Part shown: one piece after another, positions 29,646 to 38,605 of the stretch
How positions within the stretch are numbered: position 1 is the first letter of the stretch
Layout of the letters: every line of letters begins with the position of its first letter
NCBI RefSeq assembly: GCF_018919145.1
Contig: NZ_JAHLQJ010000018.1
Location: 28,555 to 92,554 of the forward strand
Source of the DNA: Paenibacillus brevis
GTDB taxonomy: Bacteria > Bacillota > Bacilli > Paenibacillales > Paenibacillaceae
DNA: 64,000 nucleotides
Reading direction: 5' to 3'
Notes under the pieces: model-generated
What the model saw: the letters and a program-made list of their open reading frames with translations, nothing else
Database searches by the model: none
What the model was told of the DNA's origin: nothing
Made by a program: the position numbers and the translations under genes

Positions 29646-30511
29646 TGCGCGGCAGAGACAGAGATTTCCAGTCAGGTACAGGACGCCGCCGTTCTGCAGG
29701 ACCGAAGGATACCAAAGACCGCTGGATGATTACCTATGCCGACCTGATCACGCTCCTGTTGATCTTTTTCGTGGTCATGTATGCGATGAGCCGGCTTGAT
29801 GTCGAGAAATATGAAGTTGTTACCCAATCTCTTCAACATACATTCAAAAGCGGCAATTCACTGCTGGATAAAGGGACCGGTGTTCTGGGCAGCGAGGATA
29901 AATACGATTACAATAATCCGCCGGACAGACAAGGCGCCGAGAATGGACAGGGACCGGATAGTACAGGCGGCGAGGGCAGCGGCAACACATCTCCCCCTTC
30001 AACTCAGCAGCCATTGACCGAGCGGGAGCTGGCGTTTCGTGAGCAGGAACAGGAATTAGCGACATTGATGGGACGGATTGAATCCTATATTAAAGACAAT
30101 CAGCTGGAGGATCAGATCAAGGTAACCGATCTTCCGAAAGGAATTTCGATCACATTAAGCGACCGGTTTCTGTTCGATACTGGCAGGGCAGATCTGAAAT
30201 CCGGATCCGAGGTTGCCCTTGCGCGGCTCGCCAGCCTGTTTAAAGAGCTTGATGCCGTCATCAGCATCGAGGGACACACCGATAACCAGCCGGTCGGCCG
30301 GGCCTCCTCCTTTGAGGATAACTGGGAGCTGTCAGGCGCCCGGGCACTTTCCGTGCTTCGCTTCTTCCTGGAGAAAGAGCAGCTTGACCCAAAAGACTTT
30401 CAGTATGCCGGTTATGCCGATACCCGGCCTGCAGCAGATAACGCTACTTCAGCCGGACGGCAAAAGAACCGCCGCGTAGAAATTACCGTACTGCGGCAGT
30501 TGCAGCAATAA
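29645..30511 (+). CDS. MotB/MotS-type stator protein with OmpA peptidoglycan-binding domain
   Basis: A 288-residue protein. One membrane helix (WMITYADLITLLLIFFVVMY, about 28-47) carries the channel aspartate in YADL. A Gly/Ser/Pro-rich linker (about 85-125) follows, then an OmpA-like domain (about 165-285) with RFLFDTGRADL, SIEGHTDNQP and GRQKNRRVEI, which anchors the stator to peptidoglycan. ATG 29645 overlaps the preceding TGA; a GTG one codon earlier is also possible. It forms the stator complex with the product of the preceding gene. Confidence 0.9.
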   Translation: MRGRDRDFQSGTGRRRSAGPKDTKDRWMITYADLITLLLIFFVVMYAMSRLDVEKYEVVTQSLQHTFKSGNSLLDKGTGVLGSEDKYDYNNPPDRQGAENGQGPDSTGGEGSGNTSPPSTQQPLTERELAFREQEQELATLMGRIESYIKDNQLEDQIKVTDLPKGISITLSDRFLFDTGRADLKSGSEVALARLASLFKELDAVISIEGHTDNQPVGRASSFEDNWELSGARALSVLRFFLEKEQLDPKDFQYAGYADTRPAADNATSAGRQKNRRVEITVLRQLQQ

Positions 30512-30518
30512 CCCATGC

Positions 30519-30556
30519 AACAGGCCCCGCCTGTCCAACGACAAGCGGGGCCTGTT
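30519..30556. terminator. Bidirectional terminator between the stator genes and the RCC1/SLH gene
   Basis: AACAGGCCCCGC and GCGGGGCCTGTT arms, loop of about 14 bases, T-rich on the plus side (ATCTTTT). It serves two converging genes. Confidence 0.9.
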
Positions 30557-30576
30557 ATCTTTTCATGTTTGATTGC

Positions 30577-33500
30577 CTAGTCAATCATTCCGCTCTTCTT
30601 CAGCATGCGCTGGATAAGTACGGCCGCTTCCCCTCTGGTCAATGCTTGCTTCGGCATCATCATACCCTCCGCCGAGCCTTCCAGAATGCCAAGATTGACA
30701 AGCTCTTCGGCTGCAGTCCGTGCCCAGTCCGGCAAGCCGTCCAGATCCTTGAACAGCAAGCCCGGAGCCGTCGACGAGTTTGTTTGGGCCGTACTCTGGA
30801 ATTCTTCTTCCGCTATAGCCCGAGCAATGATAACAATTGCCTCCTGACGGCTGATTGCTTGATGAGGGCGGAAGTCTCCCGCTTCATCTCCCTGGATTAA
30901 TCCATGCTCTGCCGCCAATGCAAGCGGATCATGGAACCAATCCGTGACGCTGACATCCCTGAACACTGCGACTGGAACAGACGAATCATACAGACCTAGC
31001 GCTCTTGCCATCAAAGCTGCGAACGCTGCGCGCTCCATAGACGCCTCCGGAGAATACTTCCCTTCCGCTGTTCCCGTGATAATCAGCCTCGAGGCCAAAT
31101 CATGCACAGCTTCGCTGGACCAATGGGATGCCGCATCCGCAAATGATGCCGGTTTCGAGATCAGAGTAAACGAGCCATTATACATACTCTTCAGCACCGC
31201 AAGGCGGGTGCCGTCTTCCAGAGTCTCGAGCCGGGTCGGCACCGGGATTACGGAACGATCCTCACCAATAAAGGCTCCGGTCGTTACATCATCAGCCTGC
31301 TCCGGAAGAACAGGTAAGCTGCGCTCTACATAACGGCTCCACTTCTCTATTGGATGAATCTGTTCCCCGATCTGAATGATCGCTTTAAATTCAACGGGAG
31401 AAAGCAGCGTCATAAAATGCCGCTCCGCCTTCGCACGGGCAAGCTGCTTTTGCACTTCGGCCGTGCTGCTGCCCAATGTAAAGGTAATTATAGCCTGAAC
31501 GGCAGATTCTTTGACTGTCTCAGACCCATAGCGCTCAAAAGCTTCGGCTAGCTCCGCTGCTGCGAAACGGAAGCCTCCGAGGGAGGAACGCAGCTCCAGG
31601 GAGCCTTCCCGTTCAGCAAACAACTCTGCGGCTTGAGCGTCCATAGTCAATTCAATAAGATCAGCCTGCTGCCCAAGAATGAGGATCAAGCTTGAATCAC
31701 TCCCGGGCACTTCCAATGCGGCTTTTAATTTTGCGAAATCGAGCCTGAGCGATACAATTTGCTGATCTCCGCCGCTGCTAATTCCGGCATGGACGATGCC
31801 GTCCTTAGGAAGATTGTTTAAAAGCACCTGGAGATCGAACTGCCGCGAAGGAGGCTGTGACGCATTTCCCCCGGACGACTGTCCTGACCTCACCGGATCG
31901 CTTCCTCCGCCCGTCCCGTCTTCACCAGGGTTATCCGGTCCTTCCCCCGGCTCACCCGGACCTTCTCCAGGATTTCCCCCAGGCACGCTGTCCCGGTTCA
32001 AGGCAATCCGATACGCCTGTTCCTGACCATCCGGCGTCGTCACGGCAACTAAAAGATAGGCTGCATCTTCTCCTACGATCAATTCTTCACTGGGTTCGCC
32101 AAAAATCAGCGGCACCGATCCCTGCAAAAGCTGTCCGCTCTCCCCATAGACGCTTGCCGTCACGGTAGCTGCCGTGTCGTAGACGTCCGCCGTGACTGAA
32201 AGCCGATCCGTAGTCTCTGCAAGGCTAAGATTGTAAGTGTATTGGTAGCGGCTGAAACCGGGATTCAATGCCAAACCGCTCTCTTGGGTCGACTGTACAG
32301 CTAATTGCCGCAGGGTCGGATCGTGCAGCGGAGCCAGCGGCTTTGTCTTCACGCTTAGCATCGGATAAGCGCTCTTGTTCCCCGCGCCGTCCCTGACAAT
32401 GACATTGAAATAGTAGGTTTGATCCGGAGCAAACAGCTGCATCGCAGCACTCGTCTGATTTTTTTCATAGGGTCCCAGAGCTGTCCCGTTTTGCTCAATC
32501 TGCTGAACCGTGCTTAAGTTATCCCTGCCCGATAAATATAGCCTGTACTCCAGCTCGCCCGGATCATCAAGATTGTCGGATGCAGTTGCCCACTGCAGCT
32601 CTATAAAATCGGCTGTAACCTCGGCAGCCTCGATCATGCCTCCCGGCACAGGGGCTGTGGTATCCAAGACAGCCTTGCTTAACACGGGAACATAACTCGT
32701 GCTCCAAGCTCCGTCACCCAGTTGACCGTAACCGTTGTATCCCCAGCCCCAGACGCGCATATCCTTCGTCATCACCGAGCTGTGAAAGCCGCCGGCGGAG
32801 ATGTCGATTACGGACGGCAAATTCTGAACCAGTCCGGGAGTTCTATCGCTGGCAGCGCCCGTACGTCCAAGCTGGCCGTAATTCCCCAAGCCCCAGCTCC
32901 ATACGCCACCGTCCGCATCCAAAGCAAGGCTGTGATAGCCTCCCCCTGCTATATCAACAGTATTTTTCAAATTCTGGACTCTCACCGGCAGATTTCGCTT
33001 AGTGATTGTTCCGTCTCCTAACTGCCCCTGACTGTTGGAGCCCCAGGCCCATACCGTGCCATCCTGACTGATCGCCAGAGAGTGCGAGCCGCCCGCAGCA
33101 ATCGTGATTACATCGTCAAGACCCGCAACCTGAACCGGCAGGAGCTTGTTTGTGAACGTTCCATCGCCGAGCTCTCCATTCTCGTTGTTCCCCCAAGCCC
33201 AAACGGTTCCATCCTCCTTCAATGCCAAGCTGTAGTAGCCGCCGGCAGCAATCGCCGTAACCCCGTCTAACCCGTTAACCTGAACAGGCTCACTTCTCTG
33301 GAGCTGTGTTCCATCCCCCAGCTCGCCGCTGGTATTCATGCCCCACGCCCACACCTTGCCGTCCTCGGCAAGGGCCATGCTATGATAGCCCAGCCCGCCC
33401 GATATAGCCGTAATTCGTACACCTTCCAGACCGATGACCTTGGTCGGAACGTCCATGTTGATTAAGGAGCCGATCCCGAGCTGCCCGTTCTCATTCATCC

Positions 33501-33822
33501 CCCACGTCCAGATCGTTCCGTCAGCCCGAAGCGCCATAGAACTGCGTACGCCGGAATCTATCTCGATAACCTGGTCCAGATTTTTGACCAGGACAGGAGT
33601 ATTACGACTACTGCTCAGCCCATTGCCTAACTGCCCCTTCTCATTTCCCCCCCAGCTGTACACTTGCCCCCCGCTGGTCAGAGCTAATGTATGATAGTAG
33701 CCGACAACCAGCTTGGGAGACGTTGCCGAAGCCGCAAGCACCCTGGATGAGTTGCCCATCAACTGCAAATGTACGATAAGTATGCTTATACACAGTAAGA
33801 TTTTTCCGATACGCTGTCTCAT
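30577..33822 (-). CDS. RCC1-propeller surface protein with three SLH domains
   Basis: A 1081-residue secreted protein. Signal peptide about 1-31 ends VLAASA. Seven RCC1 repeats (about 35-390) each carry a W-x-WG-type motif (SWGGNE, TWGMNE, AWGMNT, AWGNNE, AWGSNS, SWGLGN, GWGYNG), enough for a seven-bladed propeller. A fibronectin-III-like part (about 395-495), a cadherin-like beta-sandwich (about 500-610) and a Gly/Pro/Glu linker follow. Three SLH domains close it (about 894-943, 953-1003, 1023-1075), which bind pyruvylated cell-wall polymer. ATG 33822 follows AGGAGGG. The ligand of the propeller is unknown. The divergent MalT-type regulator is a natural candidate controller. Confidence 0.92.
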   Translation of the reverse strand: MRQRIGKILLCISILIVHLQLMGNSSRVLAASATSPKLVVGYYHTLALTSGGQVYSWGGNEKGQLGNGLSSSRNTPVLVKNLDQVIEIDSGVRSSMALRADGTIWTWGMNENGQLGIGSLINMDVPTKVIGLEGVRITAISGGLGYHSMALAEDGKVWAWGMNTSGELGDGTQLQRSEPVQVNGLDGVTAIAAGGYYSLALKEDGTVWAWGNNENGELGDGTFTNKLLPVQVAGLDDVITIAAGGSHSLAISQDGTVWAWGSNSQGQLGDGTITKRNLPVRVQNLKNTVDIAGGGYHSLALDADGGVWSWGLGNYGQLGRTGAASDRTPGLVQNLPSVIDISAGGFHSSVMTKDMRVWGWGYNGYGQLGDGAWSTSYVPVLSKAVLDTTAPVPGGMIEAAEVTADFIELQWATASDNLDDPGELEYRLYLSGRDNLSTVQQIEQNGTALGPYEKNQTSAAMQLFAPDQTYYFNVIVRDGAGNKSAYPMLSVKTKPLAPLHDPTLRQLAVQSTQESGLALNPGFSRYQYTYNLSLAETTDRLSVTADVYDTAATVTASVYGESGQLLQGSVPLIFGEPSEELIVGEDAAYLLVAVTTPDGQEQAYRIALNRDSVPGGNPGEGPGEPGEGPDNPGEDGTGGGSDPVRSGQSSGGNASQPPSRQFDLQVLLNNLPKDGIVHAGISSGGDQQIVSLRLDFAKLKAALEVPGSDSSLILILGQQADLIELTMDAQAAELFAEREGSLELRSSLGGFRFAAAELAEAFERYGSETVKESAVQAIITFTLGSSTAEVQKQLARAKAERHFMTLLSPVEFKAIIQIGEQIHPIEKWSRYVERSLPVLPEQADDVTTGAFIGEDRSVIPVPTRLETLEDGTRLAVLKSMYNGSFTLISKPASFADAASHWSSEAVHDLASRLIITGTAEGKYSPEASMERAAFAALMARALGLYDSSVPVAVFRDVSVTDWFHDPLALAAEHGLIQGDEAGDFRPHQAISRQEAIVIIARAIAEEEFQSTAQTNSSTAPGLLFKDLDGLPDWARTAAEELVNLGILEGSAEGMMMPKQALTRGEAAVLIQRMLKKSGMID

Positions 33823-33892
33823 ATTTCCCTCCTGAAATTGATCTGTCAGGAAGAGGCTAACAAAATAAATGGAGCAAAAGAATTGACATTCG

Positions 33893-33933
33893 TTAACTTT
33901 CCTTAAAATTCTTCGTATAATCTATTCTATAAT
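33893..33933 (+). promoter_or_regulatory. Promoter of the MalT-type regulator, doubled -10
   Basis: TTAACT (33893-33898), 17 bases, TATAAT (33916-33921), and a second TATAAT at 33928-33933, leaving a leader of about 90-100 bases. A TTGACA at 33883 is too far from the first -10. Confidence 0.55.
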
Positions 33934-34028
33934 CTACTTTTTTATTTGACGAAATTACCTTATTCGACAATGTCAGAAATATAATCAGGGTCTACCAGGA
34001 TAGAAATCAAAAAGAGCGAGGTAAGTCT

Positions 34029-36680
34029 ATGCGCCGAACAGCTAGTCCTTTATTAAAAACTAAATTGTTCGTTCCTGAATCGAAGGGTCGGCTAGTTCAG
34101 CGGGAGCGCCTGCTCCATTCGATCTCGGAGGGCTTTCAGCAAGGAAAGCGCCTTGTCGCTGTCGTGGCCCCGGCCGGCTACGGCAAGTCCACCCTGCTCG
34201 CCCAATGGGCCCGTCATGCCGGAATGCGTTGCGCCTGGTTATCGGTCGATGCACGGGACAATGATCCTGCACGCTTCTGGAGATACTTTAGCGCATCAAT
34301 AGCCTCCGCTCTGCCCGAGCAGCATCGTCAGCAGCTTGAAGCCAATTGCCAACTGCAGGCGGGGGTCTCCATCTATACTTTTTTGGATACCCTCATTAGC
34401 GGACTGCCCGAAGGAACAGATCATAAGCATGCTTTTTCGCTTCTGCTCGACGATTTGCACGAAATCACCAACCCTACTATTCTCGACGGATTGTCTTACC
34501 TGTTCGACTATATGCCGGATTCGATGCATGTGCTTCTGTCCTCTCGCTCGGAGCTTATGATACCCGGCATGAAGAGGCTGGCAAATGGAGCAGCCATGAT
34601 GGTCGGCATGAACCAGCTCCAATTCACAGCGAGCGAAACCGAAAGCCTATTTCACATGATTAACGGGGAGCTTCAGGCAGAATGGACATCCGCCCAGTTA
34701 GACGAGCTTCAGCAGAAGACGGAGGGATGGATTACCGGACTGCAGCTCCTCTTCTTATCGCGCCGTTCCAACAATGGGAGTCTCATGGGTCTGGCCTCCG
34801 GTGAAGAGACACTTATTTCCGATTATTTATTTCAAGAGGTTTTGCATCTGCTTCCTTCCGATTTTCAGGATTTCCTTCTTCGGACCTCCGTGCTGTCCAG
34901 ATTCGATGCCAAAGCCTGCAATGCGTTAACCGGACGGCCCGATGGCAGGCAGCAACTGAACGAGCTTCAGCGATTAAACCTGTTCCTGATTCCGCTTGAT
35001 GGAACAAGGGCCTGGTTCCGTTATCACCATCTGTTCGCACAGTTCCTACAAGGCCAGCTTCGACGCAGGGATGAGAAAGAGTATGCCGCAATGCACCGGG
35101 CAGCCGGGCTATATTTTTCTGAAATTGGCGCTATAGAGGATGCCATTGAGCACTTGTTTGAAGCCGGTGAGATTGAGCACGCCATCCAAGCCCTGGAGGG
35201 GCACCTCCCTGCAGCGCTCAGCCAAGGGGATTTACTAACACTGTTGAATTGGTTCCGCAAAATTCCCGAAGCCCGCTCCCTGACGCTAGAGTTATCCTTG
35301 CTTCACGCCTTTCTGCTTGTTCTGGCCGGTGATCTGGAGCGCTCCGGACGGGTATTGGAACATCTTGAAGAGGAAATAGACAGACTGGGCCCTTCCAGCC
35401 GACAGGACCAGCTTCGAAGCAGCTTATTGTTCGTCCGTTCCAATTTGGTCTTTTTGAATGGGGACTTTGCCGGGTGGCTAGCCTCGAGCGAAAAGGTACG
35501 GGAGCATCTCGCCCCGGATAACCCGGTCTATTACCAATTCGACTATAACCGCCAAGAGCCTTATGTCCGGCGCACCTCACTGGGCATGAAAGGAAAGCTG
35601 TCCGACGAAACCGAAAAAGTCGGTAAATTGTTCATCGAGGTATTGGAAGGCCATGGCTGGAAAAACGCACTGCTTCACCTGTACGTAAAGCAGTGCCTCG
35701 CTGAAGGTTACTATGAGTGGAACCGCCTGGCCGATTGCCGCGAACTGCTGATGCAGCTGCGCAACTCAGACAGGCTGCGGGAGACGCCAGGTCTGCTCAT
35801 TCCGGTTCTTCTCACGGAGGCCCGGCTGCATGCCGCCGAAGGTAAGCCCCCCTTGGCTTATCATACACTTGACGAAGCGGCTGAGGCCGCCGCGGCTTGC
35901 ATCCATGACGGAGGACGCTGGAATCGCTATGTGCGAGCCGTACGGAGTAATTTGTACTTACGGGACGGTCGGTTGGGCGAGGCGAAAAGGGAACTCGCCC
36001 CATTGCATATCGGTCCTCGAAGCAAGCCGGTATACAGCCGGGAGACCGAGTTTCTCGCATTGGTTCGGTTGCTTGGGAAGCAGCGCAAGGAGGCTGAGGC
36101 TCTGACGATGCTCGAGCTGCTTAAGCTGCAAGCGGAGCGGGAGCATCAGATCGCCAGCCGGGTAGAGATTACCTGTCTCCAGGCTTTGCTGGAAGCTCAG
36201 CGGGGCCAGCGTGTGCTTGCTTTCACCCTGATCGAGGAAGCGCTCGTTCTGGGCAAAAACAACGACTACCGCAGAACCTTTGTGGATGAAGGAACAGATA
36301 TGCAGTTACTGTTGAAGGCTTACCTTGCCGATCGGTGTAAAGTGCGTGCTTCTTCTGGCTCTGATCAGGGAATCGCTCAGCAGGATCCTCTCCTTGATTA
36401 TGCGGAGCAGTTGATTCATGCCTTTCCCGGCTCGCCGGATATTCCTCCACAGCAGAGGAACCTCCCCGCGCTGGACCTTCTCGAACCCCTGAGCAGCAAA
36501 GAGCTTCTCCTGCTGGAGCAGCTCCGGCTCGGAGCGACCAACAAACAGATGGCCGCAGCGCTCGGGTTGACCGAAGGCACCATTCGCGTGTATCTATCCC
36601 GCTTGTACGAGAAGCTGGGCGTATCCACCCGCACCCAGGCGCTGGTTAAAACCCAGAGCCTGCCATTGTCGGGGAAGTAA
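34029..36680 (+). CDS. MalT-type LuxR family ATP-dependent transcription regulator
   Basis: An 883-residue STAND-class activator. The N-terminal NTPase opens with LLKTKLFVPESKGRLVQRER, has Walker A VVAPAGYGKSTLLAQWA near residue 48 and Walker B-like FSLLLDDLHEI near 140. The long middle (about 380-780) is helical-repeat-rich, as in the MalT sensor region. The C-terminal LuxR HTH (about 815-875) reads LSSKELLLLEQLRLGATNKQ and GLTEGTIRVYLSRLYEKLG. Such proteins oligomerise on an inducer with ATP. The inducer is unknown. It is divergent from the RCC1/SLH surface gene with a 206-base shared region. Confidence 0.93.
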   Translation: MRRTASPLLKTKLFVPESKGRLVQRERLLHSISEGFQQGKRLVAVVAPAGYGKSTLLAQWARHAGMRCAWLSVDARDNDPARFWRYFSASIASALPEQHRQQLEANCQLQAGVSIYTFLDTLISGLPEGTDHKHAFSLLLDDLHEITNPTILDGLSYLFDYMPDSMHVLLSSRSELMIPGMKRLANGAAMMVGMNQLQFTASETESLFHMINGELQAEWTSAQLDELQQKTEGWITGLQLLFLSRRSNNGSLMGLASGEETLISDYLFQEVLHLLPSDFQDFLLRTSVLSRFDAKACNALTGRPDGRQQLNELQRLNLFLIPLDGTRAWFRYHHLFAQFLQGQLRRRDEKEYAAMHRAAGLYFSEIGAIEDAIEHLFEAGEIEHAIQALEGHLPAALSQGDLLTLLNWFRKIPEARSLTLELSLLHAFLLVLAGDLERSGRVLEHLEEEIDRLGPSSRQDQLRSSLLFVRSNLVFLNGDFAGWLASSEKVREHLAPDNPVYYQFDYNRQEPYVRRTSLGMKGKLSDETEKVGKLFIEVLEGHGWKNALLHLYVKQCLAEGYYEWNRLADCRELLMQLRNSDRLRETPGLLIPVLLTEARLHAAEGKPPLAYHTLDEAAEAAAACIHDGGRWNRYVRAVRSNLYLRDGRLGEAKRELAPLHIGPRSKPVYSRETEFLALVRLLGKQRKEAEALTMLELLKLQAEREHQIASRVEITCLQALLEAQRGQRVLAFTLIEEALVLGKNNDYRRTFVDEGTDMQLLLKAYLADRCKVRASSGSDQGIAQQDPLLDYAEQLIHAFPGSPDIPPQQRNLPALDLLEPLSSKELLLLEQLRLGATNKQMAAALGLTEGTIRVYLSRLYEKLGVSTRTQALVKTQSLPLSGK

Positions 36681-37015
36681 GTAGAGGAATTGGCTGGATA
36701 GAGAGCTCGATGGGGAGTTGGATAGAGAGCTGAATACGAACTGGATGGGAGCTGGTGGCGGGGAGCTGGTTTTAGAGAGCTAGCTTTAGTGGTTAGAGGC
36801 ACTTGTGAGGCACTTTAGTTGCGTTTGGGTCAAGATTCGTCGTATGAGTTCCCACCAGCAGTTTTAATGCTTTTTGGCACTAAAATCTCCACAGGAGCTT
36901 CGTTGCTTGAGCACAGTCCGCAATTATATTAGCGAAAAGAAGTGAATGGGAAATTAGTGCTTTTAGCAGTTATGTCGGTATGTACAACAGGCGAATGAAC
37001 GTAGGGTGAGCCAAT
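36681..37015. other. Intergenic region with short direct repeats and a solo array-C unit
   Basis: The first part (36690-36780) repeats GGATAGAGAGCT about 28 bases apart with degraded further copies. A solo unit of array C lies at 36834-36910. No gene is seen. Confidence 0.55.
36834..36910 (+). repeat. Solo unit of 51-bp repeat C
   Basis: TTCGTCGTATGAG, CCCACCAGCA, then GTTTTAATGCTTTTTGGCAC and TAAAAT match the 55.9-kb array unit in order and orientation. Confidence 0.7.
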
Positions 37016-37057
37016 AAAAAAGCAGCCCCTGAGATCCATGTGGAGGTCTCAGGGGCT
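37016..37057 (-). terminator. Terminator of the MinJ-like gene
   Basis: AGCCCCTGAG and CTCAGGGGCT arms, followed on the minus strand by six T residues. Confidence 0.9.
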
Positions 37058-37078
37058 GGGCTAATGCCGCAGCGCAGG

Positions 37079-38407
37079 TTAACGCGCTGCGTCGCTCGCC
37101 TCCGCCGTGGGCGACCCGGCAGCGGCGGAGGTTGCACCGCTGTGGCGCACGCCCTGCGCACCGCGGCGCGGCGACAACAGCTGCAGCAGCGACGGCGGCT
37201 GCAGCTTCACAGCTACCGGCGCCTGCTCGTCCGGCGCCAGGATCACGCCGAGCTGATGATGATCGCCGGCGTAGATAGCGCGCTGGAGAAACTTACTCTC
37301 GCCTGCGAGATTACGTACCTCCAGCTTGCAGAACGCAGGCTGCATGCGCAGTGCCGCATGCAGCTCTTCTTTCGTGGGAACGGGCACGCCGTTCACACGC
37401 ATAATCGTCTCGCCGGCGGCAATGCCGAGCTCGGCCGCCGGACTACCGGGCAGCACCGCCAGCACCTTGAGCCCGCCCTGCGGGTGCACGAACAAGGGGC
37501 TCCTCTGCTGTTCCTCGAAGCGGCTGAGCACGATCAGCCCTTCATGCAGCAGGATCGCGGCCAGTGCTGCCGCAAGCAGGAATGGCGTCCACCAGTGCGA
37601 CGCCAGCGCAAAGGCGATGACGACCGTACCGTAAGCGAGCAGGCGCCCGGAAGTGATCCGGGCTTTCTGCTGCGGCAGCAGGCCGGTCGTCACCTCTGAG
37701 AAGCCGATGATCGCCGGCAGCGCGATGAGTGCAAAGCCGCCTTGCCAGGCTTCTCCGCCGAATAGCGGCGTCCAAGGAAGGATACCGCCGCTTGTCTGAG
37801 CCGGGATAAGCAGCAGCAGCGGCACCGGCCACAGGCTCTGCATCTGGTATCCGCCGACAAGCTTGCCCCGCTTGCCCTCAAAAAAGAGAGGGCCTGCAAA
37901 AGAAGCAGCCTGACTCCGTACCAGCAGCCCTTCAGCCAGATGCAGCAGCCCTACCAGTACGAGCAGCGCCGGGATGTTCAACTCGCGCACCACCCGTATT
38001 GCTGTTCCAACCCATGCTTCACCAGCATAGCCTGGGAACAGGTTCAGGATGAACTGCATGATTCCCAATAAGCCAACGGAATAAGCCAGACAGAAATAGC
38101 GAACACGAATCAATAGCAGCAGTACTGTAACGATCCAGAGACACAGCACGCCTTCCAGCGTGAGCGTCATTCCCACAAAGGCGGAAATCAAAGAAATACA
38201 AGCCCCTGCCGCCAATCCTCCCAGCACGGTCCTCCAGGTTTGACTCACCCAATTATGCAATCTTGCATGGAACAATCGGCGCTCAAGCAACACCTGTCTA
38301 CGGTAAATCAACATAATAACGATGATTGAGATATAGTAAAACGGCTGCAGCAAGAGCTGCAATCCCGTATTCAGCACCTTCCACAATGCTTCCAGTAACA
38401 GATCCAA
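37079..38407 (-). CDS. minJ: Polytopic PDZ membrane protein, MinJ-like division-site factor
   Basis: A 442-residue protein with about eight membrane helices (residues 1-310), a cytoplasmic PDZ domain (about 315-380: VLPGSPAAELGIAAGETIMR and VNGVPVP) and a low-complexity Ala/Pro/Ser tail. MinJ of B. subtilis, which links DivIVA to MinD, has this layout and lies near ctpB and ftsEX, as here. A stop lies just upstream in frame, so the start is TTG 38407 with GGAG 11 bases before it. The tail is G+C-rich. The MinJ name rests on architecture and gene order, not direct alignment. Confidence 0.72.
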   Translation of the reverse strand: MDLLLEALWKVLNTGLQLLLQPFYYISIIVIMLIYRRQVLLERRLFHARLHNWVSQTWRTVLGGLAAGACISLISAFVGMTLTLEGVLCLWIVTVLLLLIRVRYFCLAYSVGLLGIMQFILNLFPGYAGEAWVGTAIRVVRELNIPALLVLVGLLHLAEGLLVRSQAASFAGPLFFEGKRGKLVGGYQMQSLWPVPLLLLIPAQTSGGILPWTPLFGGEAWQGGFALIALPAIIGFSEVTTGLLPQQKARITSGRLLAYGTVVIAFALASHWWTPFLLAAALAAILLHEGLIVLSRFEEQQRSPLFVHPQGGLKVLAVLPGSPAAELGIAAGETIMRVNGVPVPTKEELHAALRMQPAFCKLEVRNLAGESKFLQRAIYAGDHHQLGVILAPDEQAPVAVKLQPPSLLQLLSPRRGAQGVRHSGATSAAAGSPTAEASDAAR

Positions 38408-38583
38408 AAGAATTCACACTCCGATCTCCGGCGCTCCGGGCATGTTAACTATAACAGTTGAACTAATAATTCATAGATAAAGGCAACTGTTTGGGTTGTT
38501 TTACGATTAATGTTTTTGGAATTTTAATTATTGCACTAAATTCTAACATAGTTTCAACTTGAATTGAGCAATAGACGAAAAAA
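38408..38583. other. Short A+T-rich gap upstream of the MinJ-like gene
   Basis: Contains CAGTTGAACTAA and TTTCAACTTGAA near its ends, which recall the ends of repeat B, but the middle does not match. Otherwise nothing is seen. Confidence 0.3.
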
Positions 38584-38605
38584 AAGAAGGCACTTTGGCC
38601 TTCTT
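38584..38605 (-). terminator. ctpB terminator overlapping its stop codon
   Basis: AAGAAGGC and GCCTTCTT arms with a four- to six-base loop, followed on the minus strand by a run of eight T. Confidence 0.85.
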
